Of a stretch of DNA of 12,006 bases, positions 1-6,970 are shown piece after piece. Every line of letters starts with the position of its first letter. Position 1 is the stretch's first letter. The stretch covers positions 1 to 12,006 of the forward strand of contig DHNF01000071.1 of the NCBI GenBank assembly GCA_002409375.1, written 5' to 3'. Under the pieces are notes generated by a model. That model saw nothing but the letters and a program-made list of their open reading frames with translations, ran no database searches and had not been told where the DNA came from. The position numbers and the translations under genes are program-made. This stretch comes from Ruminococcaceae bacterium UBA5423 (GTDB lineage: Bacteria; Bacillota; Clostridia; Oscillospirales; Acutalibacteraceae).

Positions 1-148
1 CGTATGCCGTGCTTTTTCCCATGCCTGCTGCAGCTGCTATATCGGCAACTTTTAATTCATGCAGGTACTTCCCTTGGTTTAACAATGAAACTATGCCCTC
101 GAAAATGGAGATTTCTCTGACGGAGTATTGTTTTTTAACATACTTCAC
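1..148 (-). CDS. TetR-family transcriptional regulator, N-terminal fragment (runs off the left edge)
   Basis: Only the first 49 codons are in the window. The start is taken as GTG at 146-148, because TGAGGTGA (153-160) lies at good distance upstream and the ATG one base earlier runs straight into a stop. The translated stretch has a typical TetR DNA-binding start: an initial helix (about residues 12-25), a short turn, then ELKVADIAAAAGMGKSTAY, which matches the helix-turn-helix pattern of TetR regulators (DIA-AAG-x-x-K-x-x-x-Y). It lies 85 bp downstream of the RND pump gene on the same strand. A TetR-type palindrome overlaps the start region of the pump transcript, so the likely role is a drug- or stress-responsive repressor of the pump and, if co-transcribed, of itself. 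The ligand-binding domain is outside the window, so no ligand can be suggested. Confidence 0.82.
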   Translation of the reverse strand, partial: MKYVKKQYSVREISIFEGIVSLLNQGKYLHELKVADIAAAAGMGKSTAY

Positions 149-173
149 ATTATCACCTCACAAAACTTAAGGG

Positions 174-201
174 TTGCTGTACCGGGTGACCGGTACAGCA
201 A
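174..201. repeat. Perfect 28-bp palindrome between pump and tetR genes
   Basis: Two 12-bp arms, TTGCTGTACCGG (174-185) and its exact complement (190-201), flank the 4-base loop GTGA. On the plus strand a run of five T follows (202-206), as in an intrinsic terminator, but no plus-strand gene precedes it. On the minus strand, the direction of both flanking genes, the hairpin is followed by CCCTTAAG and not by a U-run. It lies 26 bp upstream of the tetR start codon. It could be a second operator, a weak terminator or attenuator between pump and repressor, or an mRNA end-stabilising hairpin. The sequence does not decide among these. Confidence 0.7.
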
Positions 202-233
202 TTTTTGATGTCTTCGGTAATCTGAGAATAGTA

Positions 234-3200
234 TTAATCAATTTCAATTTTTCTGATTGGTTTTCGGTTAAAGATGTCGTACAACACCGGCACAATCAAA
301 AGGGTTAAAAATGTTGCATAGGTAAGCCCGCCAATTGTTACAACCGACATGGGTTGCACCATTTCGGCACCACTGCCAAATCCCAACGCCATGGTACTCA
401 TAGCCAGTATAGTTGTAAGGGCTGTCATAAGAATTGGTCTGATACGGGTAACGCCTGCTTTCACGAGTGCTTCTCTTTGTTCCATGCCCTCTTGACGCAG
501 TTGATTGACATAATCAACAAATACAATGCCGTTATTAACGACAACACCCGATAGAATTAAGAAACCTAACATTGCTATTACCGATAGTTCCATATTACAT
601 GCCCACAACAAGAGCAATCCTCCGGTAAAAGCCATTGGTATTGTGAACAGAATGATAAATGGCGAAAGCAAGCTTTGGAACTGGGCAACCATGATTAAAA
701 AGATAAACACGATTGCAAGAATTATCATTAGTACAAGGTCACTGAAAGCCTCTTGTATGGTTTCGTTCTCGCCTGCAAGGTTAATTTCATAACCTTCGGG
801 AGCATCGTATTTGTCAAGTTCTTTTTCAAAATTACGGCTAACCAAACCTATATTGTATCCATCTGCAATTTCAGCCGAAACTGTCATGTACCTTGATTGA
901 TTTTCTCTGTGTATCGAAGGTAAGCTGTCGGCCTCGATTATTTCTGCAATATCGCCTAATACAACTTTCTTTGTTCCGCCTTCTCTTTGTTCAACAGAAA
1001 ACTCATAGTCTGCAATGTTTTGACGACTTATACCGTCCTGGCTTTTTACAAGCATAACCGGATAGTTCTTGTTGCCTTCTGTTAAAACCGTGGCTTGCGA
1101 TTCCGTCTTTAAAGCAGAGCTGATTTCTGCATAAATTTGTGCTACCGTAAGGCCCTGGCGCATAGCTTTATCTTTGTGCACTTTTATTCTTGTCTCTTTT
1201 TCGGCGTCTTTAAGATCAGTGACAACATCAGCAGTGCCTTCGGTGTTTTGCATGATTTTTGCAATATCATTTGAGATATCCGCAAGAGTATCTAAATCCT
1301 GTCCTTTAATTTTCACACGAATACCACTGCCGCCCAAAACAGAGATATCCATATTTGATGCATTTACGGTAATCTCAGCGTCCAGATCATCAGTCTTTTC
1401 ATAAATCAACTTTTCGACATCTCTGTTAGTCAAAGTTCTGCTATCTTTAAGAAGAATATAAAAAGTAGATTCATTATCCGAACCGCCGCCCATAAGCGCC
1501 ATGCCGGACTGTTGTCCGCTCATAACACCAACAGTTTCTACAGCTTCAATTTCTAAAATCCTGTTCATTACCTCATCATTGATGTTGTATGTCTCTTGAC
1601 GGCTGGTGTCTTTTGGCATCACAATACTGGCACTCAGCTGAGGTGAGTCTATTTCTGGCATAAATGCTGTACCCATAACGGTAACGCCATATATACTAAG
1701 CGCAAGCAGCAAAAGTGCCGGAATTAGTACAACAGGTTTTTTCCTTAACGAAAACCGTAAAATTTTCTCATATACGCTAACAGTGGCACCATACAGTTTG
1801 TGATTTTTCTCTTTTGTCGTCCTCAACAAGGTTGAACCCATGGCAGGAACAAGAGTTAGTGCGACCAAAAGGCTGGCCAATAGGCTGTATGCTATCGTAA
1901 GCCCCATATCCGTGAAAAGCTGACGGGATAAACCTTGGGTAAAGACAATGGGCAAGAACACACAGATTGTGGTCAGAGTTGATGCGGCAATAGCACCGGC
2001 CACCTCTTTTGCACCTTTGACTGCTGCTTGATGGGCCGGCATGCCTTGCTGTCGAAGTCTATAGATATTTTCAATAACGACAATACTGTTGTCGACAAGC
2101 ATGCCTACGCCAAGTGCAAGGCCAGACAGCGAAATAACATTTAGCGTGACATTGCTGAAATACATGAGTGTGACTGCAAACATCAAGCTTATTGGAATAC
2201 TCAATGCAATTATTATTGTCGGTTTAATGTCCCGCAAAAATATGATAAGAATAATAATGGCAAGTGCTCCGCCAATCAGCAGATTTTGAATAACACTGCC
2301 GGTGATCATATTGATATATTCTCCTTGATCCATAAGCTGACGAATGCTAAGTCCATCATACTCACCCTGCAAAGCGGCAATTTCATTATTAATTGCTTTT
2401 GCCACTTCGGCAGTCGAGGCAGTGCTCTGCTTTTGAAATATAAGAACAACGCCGTCGTTCCCGTTTACTTTTGTATAAGTTTCGGCCGAATTGTCAGTCA
2501 TTTTGATATCGGCAATGTCATAAAGATTTATATCGCCAATAGGTTCGGTGTTAAAAATAATCATGTTCTCTATTTCTTGTTTTGAACCGAACGAATCGCC
2601 GACTTTAACCAAGTGCTGTTCATTGCCATCATTTATATAGCCTGCAGGCATGTTAAAATTTTGGGCTGCAATAATATTGCTTATTAAATCCTGCGTGATT
2701 ATTTTGCTTAGATCTGCCTTTGTAAGAGCATCATCTTTAGCTTTGTCAAATTCTTTAAGACTTTTTTCAATCTCTGCTTCACTGTTTTCCAACTTAATTT
2801 GGGTTTTTGCCAACTCAACAGCGGTCGTTATTTTACCGGATTCCAATTCTTCCAATCCGTCTTCTGCCTGCTTTAGCCCGCTTTCAAGCTGGGGTTTCAT
2901 AGCTTCAAAAGTCATACGGCGAACATTAATATTTTGCAGCTCAATGTCTATTGCAGCTATCCTACCGGGAGCGTCGGCTGCTTGTTTTACAAGCTGTGCC
3001 ATTTCTGATTGTGAAAGACTTGCTATTTCCTTTGGCAATTTCCCTGCAGCTTGCTGCATAATAGTATTGTACATTTCAGGGGACAAATCGGCTACTCCCA
3101 TAGGAAACAGCTTGTCAAACAGCACATTTAATTCCGTCATCTGCTGCATGCTTTCCTTTTCCTTCTCAAAAGCTTGCGATTGCGAATTAAGCAGGGTTTC

Positions 3201-3977
3201 TTGTGTTAGCAGTGAATTGAGATTTGCAATTGTCTCGTTTAGCTTTACACTGGTTTGCGCTAATTGAGATTTCTGTTTTGGAGTTTCATTTTTAAGAGTA
3301 TCAAGGCCGCGTGCAATTTCATCCTTCGCTTTAGCAATAGCTTCTCTGTTTTCGTTTAATGTTTTTTCAATATTTTCTTTAACTTTATCGCCAAGCTTTG
3401 AAATTCGCTTCTGATCAATGGAAATTTCCAACTGCTTTTCAATAAGCCCTTGCACATCAACCGAGGCCACACCGTCAATTCGTTCAAATGCAGGTATAAC
3501 AGTGTCAGAAATAAAGGCCGAAAGCTCATCAACTTCCATGCCTTGCCTGTCAACGCTTGCCACAACAATCGGTATCATTTCCGGACTGATTTTCATTGGT
3601 ATAGGGGTCCCAACCCCATCTTCAAGCCGGGCAGAAACAATATCAATATTTCCGGATAACTCTATCATTGCGCTGTCCATATTTGTTTCCTGCAAATATT
3701 CAAGTATTATCATACTAACATTTTCGTTAGAAATTGAATTGATGTTTTTAAGACCACTAACGGTGCCCAAAGAGGCCTCCATTGGTCTGGTAACTGTCTG
3801 TTCAACTTTTTCCGGACTTGCACCGGGATATGATGTTGCAACGATAACATAGGGCAGTTCCATTTTCGGAAGTAAATCAGTTATCATACCTGTAAAAGAT
3901 ATAACACCTAAAACTATGACAAGTATTACTGCAACAAAGACAGTTAATGGTTTGCGTACGCTGTATTCAGAAAGCAT
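234..3977 (-). CDS. RND-family efflux permease with an inserted coiled-coil domain
   Basis: Predicted proton-driven inner-membrane transporter of the AcrB/SwrC (HAE1-like) superfamily, 1247 residues; such pumps are usually about 1000-1070. The start is ATG at 3975-3977, with AAGGAGG (3986-3992) eight bases upstream; the reading frame stays open eight codons further to a TTG, but that would put the RBS inside the gene. The first membrane helix (about residues 10-30) is followed by the porter domain, and TM2-TM6 begin near residue 560. The TM4 motif GVGMLVDNSIVVIEN keeps the first aspartate of the AcrB proton relay (D629) and has N630 for the second. The matching C-terminal motif is SGVVVNNGIVFVDY (about 1144-1157). 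A lysine/glutamate-rich helical stretch of roughly 230 residues (about 196-427) interrupts the first porter region. No membrane-fusion or outer-membrane partner gene is visible. Substrate unknown; multidrug or lipid export is possible. Confidence 0.93.
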   Translation of the reverse strand: MLSEYSVRKPLTVFVAVILVIVLGVISFTGMITDLLPKMELPYVIVATSYPGASPEKVEQTVTRPMEASLGTVSGLKNINSISNENVSMIILEYLQETNMDSAMIELSGNIDIVSARLEDGVGTPIPMKISPEMIPIVVASVDRQGMEVDELSAFISDTVIPAFERIDGVASVDVQGLIEKQLEISIDQKRISKLGDKVKENIEKTLNENREAIAKAKDEIARGLDTLKNETPKQKSQLAQTSVKLNETIANLNSLLTQETLLNSQSQAFEKEKESMQQMTELNVLFDKLFPMGVADLSPEMYNTIMQQAAGKLPKEIASLSQSEMAQLVKQAADAPGRIAAIDIELQNINVRRMTFEAMKPQLESGLKQAEDGLEELESGKITTAVELAKTQIKLENSEAEIEKSLKEFDKAKDDALTKADLSKIITQDLISNIIAAQNFNMPAGYINDGNEQHLVKVGDSFGSKQEIENMIIFNTEPIGDINLYDIADIKMTDNSAETYTKVNGNDGVVLIFQKQSTASTAEVAKAINNEIAALQGEYDGLSIRQLMDQGEYINMITGSVIQNLLIGGALAIIILIIFLRDIKPTIIIALSIPISLMFAVTLMYFSNVTLNVISLSGLALGVGMLVDNSIVVIENIYRLRQQGMPAHQAAVKGAKEVAGAIAASTLTTICVFLPIVFTQGLSRQLFTDMGLTIAYSLLASLLVALTLVPAMGSTLLRTTKEKNHKLYGATVSVYEKILRFSLRKKPVVLIPALLLLALSIYGVTVMGTAFMPEIDSPQLSASIVMPKDTSRQETYNINDEVMNRILEIEAVETVGVMSGQQSGMALMGGGSDNESTFYILLKDSRTLTNRDVEKLIYEKTDDLDAEITVNASNMDISVLGGSGIRVKIKGQDLDTLADISNDIAKIMQNTEGTADVVTDLKDAEKETRIKVHKDKAMRQGLTVAQIYAEISSALKTESQATVLTEGNKNYPVMLVKSQDGISRQNIADYEFSVEQREGGTKKVVLGDIAEIIEADSLPSIHRENQSRYMTVSAEIADGYNIGLVSRNFEKELDKYDAPEGYEINLAGENETIQEAFSDLVLMIILAIVFIFLIMVAQFQSLLSPFIILFTIPMAFTGGLLLLWACNMELSVIAMLGFLILSGVVVNNGIVFVDYVNQLRQEGMEQREALVKAGVTRIRPILMTALTTILAMSTMALGFGSGAEMVQPMSVVTIGGLTYATFLTLLIVPVLYDIFNRKPIRKIEID

Positions 3978-4005
3978 ACATAGGTCCTCCTTAAAGCTCA
4001 AGTTT

Positions 4006-4029
4006 TTCCGACCGACTGGTCGGTCGGAA
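4006..4029. promoter_or_regulatory. TetR-type operator of the RND pump
   Basis: Arms TTCCGACCGAC (4006-4016) and its exact complement (4019-4029) surround a central TG. The core GACCGAC-N2-GTCGGTC is a form often seen as the operator of TetR repressors in Firmicutes (general knowledge). It begins about two bases downstream of the predicted transcription start and ends 29 bp before the pump start codon, so bound repressor would block initiation or early elongation. The likely ligand is the TetR-family protein encoded at 1-148. Confidence 0.88.
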
Positions 4030-4037
4030 GTTTTTAC

Positions 4038-4066
4038 ATTATATCATACCACTTTAAAGCATTCAA
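4038..4066 (-). promoter_or_regulatory. Sigma-A promoter of the RND pump operon
   Basis: Read on the minus strand there is a -35 box TTGAAT (4061-4066), a 17-bp spacer and a perfect -10 box TATAAT (4038-4043), preceded by TG one base upstream (extended -10). Transcription is predicted to start near 4031, immediately before the TetR-type operator. Confidence 0.85.
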
Positions 4067-4192
4067 TACAGGACCAAATAAATTCTTAAATTCTTAACAT
4101 TATATAATGGCAATTTTCCATTTACTTGATTTATGGCGGAATTTGTTATATGCTTGGTTTAAATTGCATCAACGGCAGGATTAGGACATCCC

Positions 4193-4207
4193 GCCCTACG
4201 GCAGGGC
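4193..4207. repeat. Short GC-rich hairpin
   Basis: GCCCT (4193-4197) and AGGGC (4203-4207) can pair around a 5-base loop in an otherwise AT-rich intergenic stretch. It lies 17 bp before the larger inverted-repeat element and may be a remnant of a related repeat. No function is evident. Confidence 0.4.
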
Positions 4208-4224
4208 ATTAAAACCAAATATAA

Positions 4225-4360
4225 TTGTAGGGAACGCTGTCCCCAGCGTTCCCTATCCGATTATAGATTCGCATTTATTGTTTTTGCCAATAAATTTAAG
4301 AATGCGCCCACATTTGCTGCGCAATTTTAATCGGAACGCCGAGGACGGCGTTCCCTACAA
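4225..4360. mobile_element. MITE-like 136-bp inverted-repeat element, non-coding
   Basis: The element has perfect 13-bp terminal inverted repeats: TTGTAGGGAACGC (4225-4237) and its complement (4348-4360). Each end also folds on itself: 12-bp arms around TCCC at 4228-4255, and 9-bp arms around AGGA at 4333-4354. The interior contains a further imperfect inverted repeat (TTTATTG then CAATAAA, about 4274-4298), so the whole element could form a long folded structure. It has no coding potential. No target-site duplication is obvious. Hairpins built on GTAGGGAACGC/GCGTTCCC are familiar as dispersed intergenic repeats in clostridial genomes (recollection, not checked). The remaining gene-free sequence between 4067 and 4451 shows no convincing gene or promoter. 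Confidence 0.6.
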
Positions 4361-4451
4361 GGTGTACAGGATATTCAAATTGCACCTTACAAACAGGCAG
4401 TCGCCCGTGAATTTCGCAATAAGCTAATAACAAACACAAGGAGAAATCAAT

Positions 4452-4919
4452 ATGGCGGTAGAAAAAGTTAAAAAATATTTTCAAAGATGGGGGATAGACG
4501 ATAGAGTTTTAGAGTTCGATGTTTCAAGCGCAACAGTAGAATTGGCAGCAAAAGCTTTGAATTGTGAAAGCAACCGAATTGCAAAAACACTATCTTTTCA
4601 TGCTGGGGATAGGATTGTTCTTATTGTAACGGCCGGCGATGTAAAAATTGATAATCAAAAATATAAAGCACAGTTTGGATCAAAAGCCAAAATGCTGGCA
4701 TTTGATGAGGCAGAACAGTTTATCGGACACGCTATAGGCGGCGTTTGTCCGTTTGCAGTAAATGACGGAGTGCAAGTATATCTTGACATATCATTGAAAC
4801 GGTTTGATACGGTGTTTCCCGCATGCGGAAGCTCAAACAGCGCAATTGAATTGACGATACCCGAACTTGAGAAATATTCAGGTTTTATAAGCTGGGTAGA
4901 TGTATGCAAACCTCGTTAA
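4452..4919 (+). CDS. YbaK/EbsC-family aminoacyl-tRNA deacylase
   Basis: A 155-residue cytoplasmic protein of the YbaK/ProX editing family, the usual length for a stand-alone member. These enzymes hydrolyse mischarged tRNAs in trans, for example Cys-tRNA(Pro) or Ala-tRNA(Pro), protecting translation fidelity. The family's conserved lysine is visible in RIAKTL (K45). The signature loops GHAIGGVCPF (92-101), the SLKRFDTVFPACG stretch (114-126) and GSSNSAIELT (126-135) are all intact. The start is ATG at 4452 with AAGGAG (4438-4443) eight bases upstream. The gene stands alone: the pump promoter lies upstream and divergent, with a repeat element in between, and a convergent gene follows across a shared terminator. 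No clear promoter was found, and the MITE-like element ends only 91 bp before the start. The exact tRNA substrate cannot be read from the sequence. Confidence 0.93.
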   Translation: MAVEKVKKYFQRWGIDDRVLEFDVSSATVELAAKALNCESNRIAKTLSFHAGDRIVLIVTAGDVKIDNQKYKAQFGSKAKMLAFDEAEQFIGHAIGGVCPFAVNDGVQVYLDISLKRFDTVFPACGSSNSAIELTIPELEKYSGFISWVDVCKPR

Positions 4920-4934
4920 AATAATCGAGAAATG

Positions 4935-4973
4935 AAAAATGACACACCAGATCTTCCAAGATGCGTCATTTTT
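4935..4973. terminator. Bidirectional intrinsic terminator
   Basis: AAAAATGAC (4935-4943) pairs with GTCATTTTT (4965-4973), and an inner ATCTT/AAGAT pair (4951-4962) extends the hairpin. T-runs follow the stem on both strands. It sits between the ends of two convergent genes (4919 and 4981) and can serve both. Confidence 0.82.
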
Positions 4974-4980
4974 ATTACAA

Positions 4981-6669
4981 TTATGCACTGTCCGTTGCTC
5001 CAATATCTTCGGATTCCATAGCAGAAATAAAAATTTCGGTAAGCTCGGGATCAAACTGAGAGCCACTACATCTGCGTATTTCTTCATAAGCCTGGTCAAC
5101 CGTTTTAGTGGGCTTATACGGTCGACGGTGAGTCATTGCGTCAAAGCTGTCTGCCAGAGACAGAACGCGTGATAAAAAAGGAATTTCGTTTCCTTTTAGC
5201 TCCTGAGGGTATCCACATCCGTCATAACGCTCATGATGCGATAGAACTATAGGCACAAGATTTTTAAGCTCCGGCACTTGAGAAATAATATCCGCGCTGT
5301 CTTTTGGGTGTTTTTTCAATGCTTCCCATTGCTCTTTGGTTATTTGTTGGTCAGAAATGAGCAATTCCTTAGATATGTTAATTTTGCCCAAGTCATGTAA
5401 ATATGCGGCACATATAAGCTGTTTTTTTGTTTCATATTCCATTTTCATATAGTTGGCTACTTTTTCACAATAAAGTACAACTCTTTCGATATGATTGTAA
5501 GTGTATCTGTCACGCGAGTTGATGACGGTTATAAGAGTTTTTACAGGCTGCAAAGCAGTGATCAGCTGTGAATCCTTGCCGTGGCTATATGAAAATTCGT
5601 CAAATACTGATGCAAACTTTTCAACCCGGTTGCTGCATAAAAACTTTGCGCGGTATAATGCGCTGTCGGCTCGTTCTATTAGAGCGGTATATGAATCGTC
5701 ATTATTCTGAGACTGCGATACTCCTGCCGAGATTGTCAGGTTTCGTTTTGGCATATGATCCTGACCTTCAAATTTATAGTTATCAATTATTTCTTTGAGA
5801 TTAGATGCCGCTAAAGCAGCATCTTCTTTTAAAACTCCCGGAAGTATTATGCCAAACTCTTCGCCGCCATAGCGACAGACTAAGTGTTCATTTTTTATGT
5901 TGCTTGTCAACAATTTTGCAATTATTTTGAGTATCTGGTCACCTTGCTGGTGTCCAAAAATGTCGTTATAGGCTTTAAACTCGTCCAAATCCATCATGAT
6001 AAGGGATGCTGGATTTTCTATATGATTTTTTTTATCATAATAGTCTTTAAGATATTCGTGAAAATACCGGTGGTTAAATAAATTAGTCAAGCTGTCGCGG
6101 TTTACCGAATCAATAAGCGTGTCAATATGCTTTCTTTCAAGACTTACATAATATCCCAAAGTCCATGCTATAATAAAAAACATTGAGGATAGAGCTAAGT
6201 CGTTTTCAAAATACACATTTACCGATTGTCCGGAATCATGTGTTAAGTCTGTAATTAGAATAAATGTGGAAGCTAAAGAGGCGATTATCATGCCGACTCT
6301 CATGTCGTATTCAATTGTATATGCGACAATTAAAAATATAAACAAAAATTTATAGTTGCTAAGATAAAGACCACTAATATAGATAGAAAACATGCAAAGA
6401 AGAAAAAACACTGATATTTCAAGTGCAATTATTGCTTTTCTTTTTTTCTTTTTTTCATTAATAACAAACCAGAATACAATAACAATAAACAGTATTATCA
6501 GTCCGACCGCTGTTGCAAATAAATTTGAATCCAGCGTGTCTCTTGATTTTGTTCCTTTAAAAGCACTTTGAAAAATAGGCGAGGAACAAAAAAATAATGT
6601 AAGAATTTTTAATATAAAAAACATCGAGCGTATTTGCTCTGCTTTTATTTTATTAAAAGTATTATTCAT
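4981..6669 (-). CDS. Membrane-bound GGDEF and HD-GYP protein (cyclic di-GMP turnover)
   Basis: 562 residues from ATG 6669. The frame is open to ATG 6762 (593 residues), but that start lies inside a terminator hairpin with only GGGAG three bases upstream; neither start has a good RBS. About six N-terminal membrane helices (residues 16-33, 50-70, 79-98, 108-119, 125-142, 159-177) form an unrecognised sensor module. A GGDEF domain (about 190-345) follows with an intact RYGGEEF site (GGEEF 268-272), predicted to make c-di-GMP from GTP. The allosteric I-site RxxD is replaced by KNEH, so normal product inhibition may be absent. The C-terminal HD-GYP domain (about 370-545) has HDLGK (425-429), HHERYDGCGYP (478-488) and DSFDAMT-RPY, predicted to hydrolyse c-di-GMP. 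Having both domains intact, net activity cannot be predicted. It lies just downstream of the agr-like operon on the same strand. Confidence 0.93.
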   Translation of the reverse strand: MNNTFNKIKAEQIRSMFFILKILTLFFCSSPIFQSAFKGTKSRDTLDSNLFATAVGLIILFIVIVFWFVINEKKKKRKAIIALEISVFFLLCMFSIYISGLYLSNYKFLFIFLIVAYTIEYDMRVGMIIASLASTFILITDLTHDSGQSVNVYFENDLALSSMFFIIAWTLGYYVSLERKHIDTLIDSVNRDSLTNLFNHRYFHEYLKDYYDKKNHIENPASLIMMDLDEFKAYNDIFGHQQGDQILKIIAKLLTSNIKNEHLVCRYGGEEFGIILPGVLKEDAALAASNLKEIIDNYKFEGQDHMPKRNLTISAGVSQSQNNDDSYTALIERADSALYRAKFLCSNRVEKFASVFDEFSYSHGKDSQLITALQPVKTLITVINSRDRYTYNHIERVVLYCEKVANYMKMEYETKKQLICAAYLHDLGKINISKELLISDQQITKEQWEALKKHPKDSADIISQVPELKNLVPIVLSHHERYDGCGYPQELKGNEIPFLSRVLSLADSFDAMTHRRPYKPTKTVDQAYEEIRRCSGSQFDPELTEIFISAMESEDIGATDSA

Positions 6670-6744
6670 GGCGGATACCCATCTTTCGAAGAGAAATATG
6701 TCGTAAAATTTAGAATAAGCACCCTGTTTTCTGAAACTTTTTTT

Positions 6745-6788
6745 AAGAATAAGGGCGGACATTAACTCCCATGTCCGCCCTTATTCTT
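6745..6788. terminator. Strong hairpin, probable terminator after the agr-like operon
   Basis: Perfect 18-bp arms (6745-6762 and 6771-6788) surround the 8-base loop TAACTCCC. The GC-rich core GGGCGGACAT is bordered by AAGAATAA on one side and TTATTCTT on the other, the usual design of an intrinsic terminator whose U-tract can pair with an upstream A-tract. It lies 20 bp after the agrD stop on the minus strand. The longer possible reading frame of the GGDEF/HD-GYP gene would start at the last base pairs of the left arm, with GGGAG in the loop. Confidence 0.75.
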
Positions 6789-6791
6789 TTA

Positions 6792-6806
6792 GGAATCTAA
6801 GATTCC
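6792..6806. repeat. Small hairpin just after agrD
   Basis: GGAATC (6792-6797) and GATTCC (6801-6806) pair around TAA, one base beyond the agrD stop codon and just before the large terminator hairpin. It may help define the 3' end of the message; this is inferred from position only. Confidence 0.4.
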
Positions 6807-6807
6807 A

Positions 6808-6939
6808 TCAGTCCTGGAGAGACTTGGGCTCTTCCGGCTGATAATAAAAGAACACACAGGCAGAAGAAGCCATGAGTGTCGCCACAAAGGAGCAAACCAT
6901 TGCTGCGACGGCCAGCGTCTGTTTTAAGTACTTTTTCAT
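6808..6939 (-). CDS. agrD: AgrD-type cyclic autoinducer prepeptide
   Basis: A 43-residue peptide directly downstream of agrB, with AGGAG (6948-6952) eight bases before ATG 6937-6939. It has the three parts of an AgrD: a basic then hydrophobic N-terminal helix (residues 1-27, beginning MKKYLKQTLA) that would anchor it in the membrane; a signal core beginning at C28; and an acidic, proline-containing tail, YQPEEPKSLQD (33-43), of the kind AgrB recognises and removes. By analogy with staphylococcal and clostridial AgrD, cleavage after residue 32 would give a five-residue thiolactone ring CVFFY with a few exocyclic residues such as SSA in front. A second cysteine (C16) lies in the hydrophobic leader and is unlikely to be part of the signal. 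The exact mature peptide is inferred. Too short to be found by most gene callers. Confidence 0.9.
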   Translation of the reverse strand: MKKYLKQTLAVAAMVCSFVATLMASSACVFFYYQPEEPKSLQD

Positions 6940-6970
6940 GATTCTTTCTCCTTTCACAAAAAATATGGAA

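Noticed and set aside
2650..3267. 205-codon open frame on the plus strand
   Set aside because: It lies wholly opposite the coiled-coil insert of the RND gene, has serine/cysteine/phenylalanine-rich antisense-type composition, and shows no recognisable motif.
3418..3852. 144-codon open frame on the plus strand
   Set aside because: Antisense shadow of the RND porter domain; low-complexity serine/isoleucine-rich translation.
4103..4108. TATAAT on the plus strand as a promoter for the deacylase gene
   Set aside because: No acceptable -35 box at the proper distance and over 300 bp of repeat-rich DNA before the gene.
4225..4360. CRISPR-like repeat array
   Set aside because: There are only two repeat copies, inverted relative to each other, without regular spacers or cas genes.
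4296..4484. 62-codon open frame on the minus strand in the intergenic region
   Set aside because: It crosses the inverted-repeat element and runs into the deacylase gene start in antisense; no RBS and no recognisable protein.
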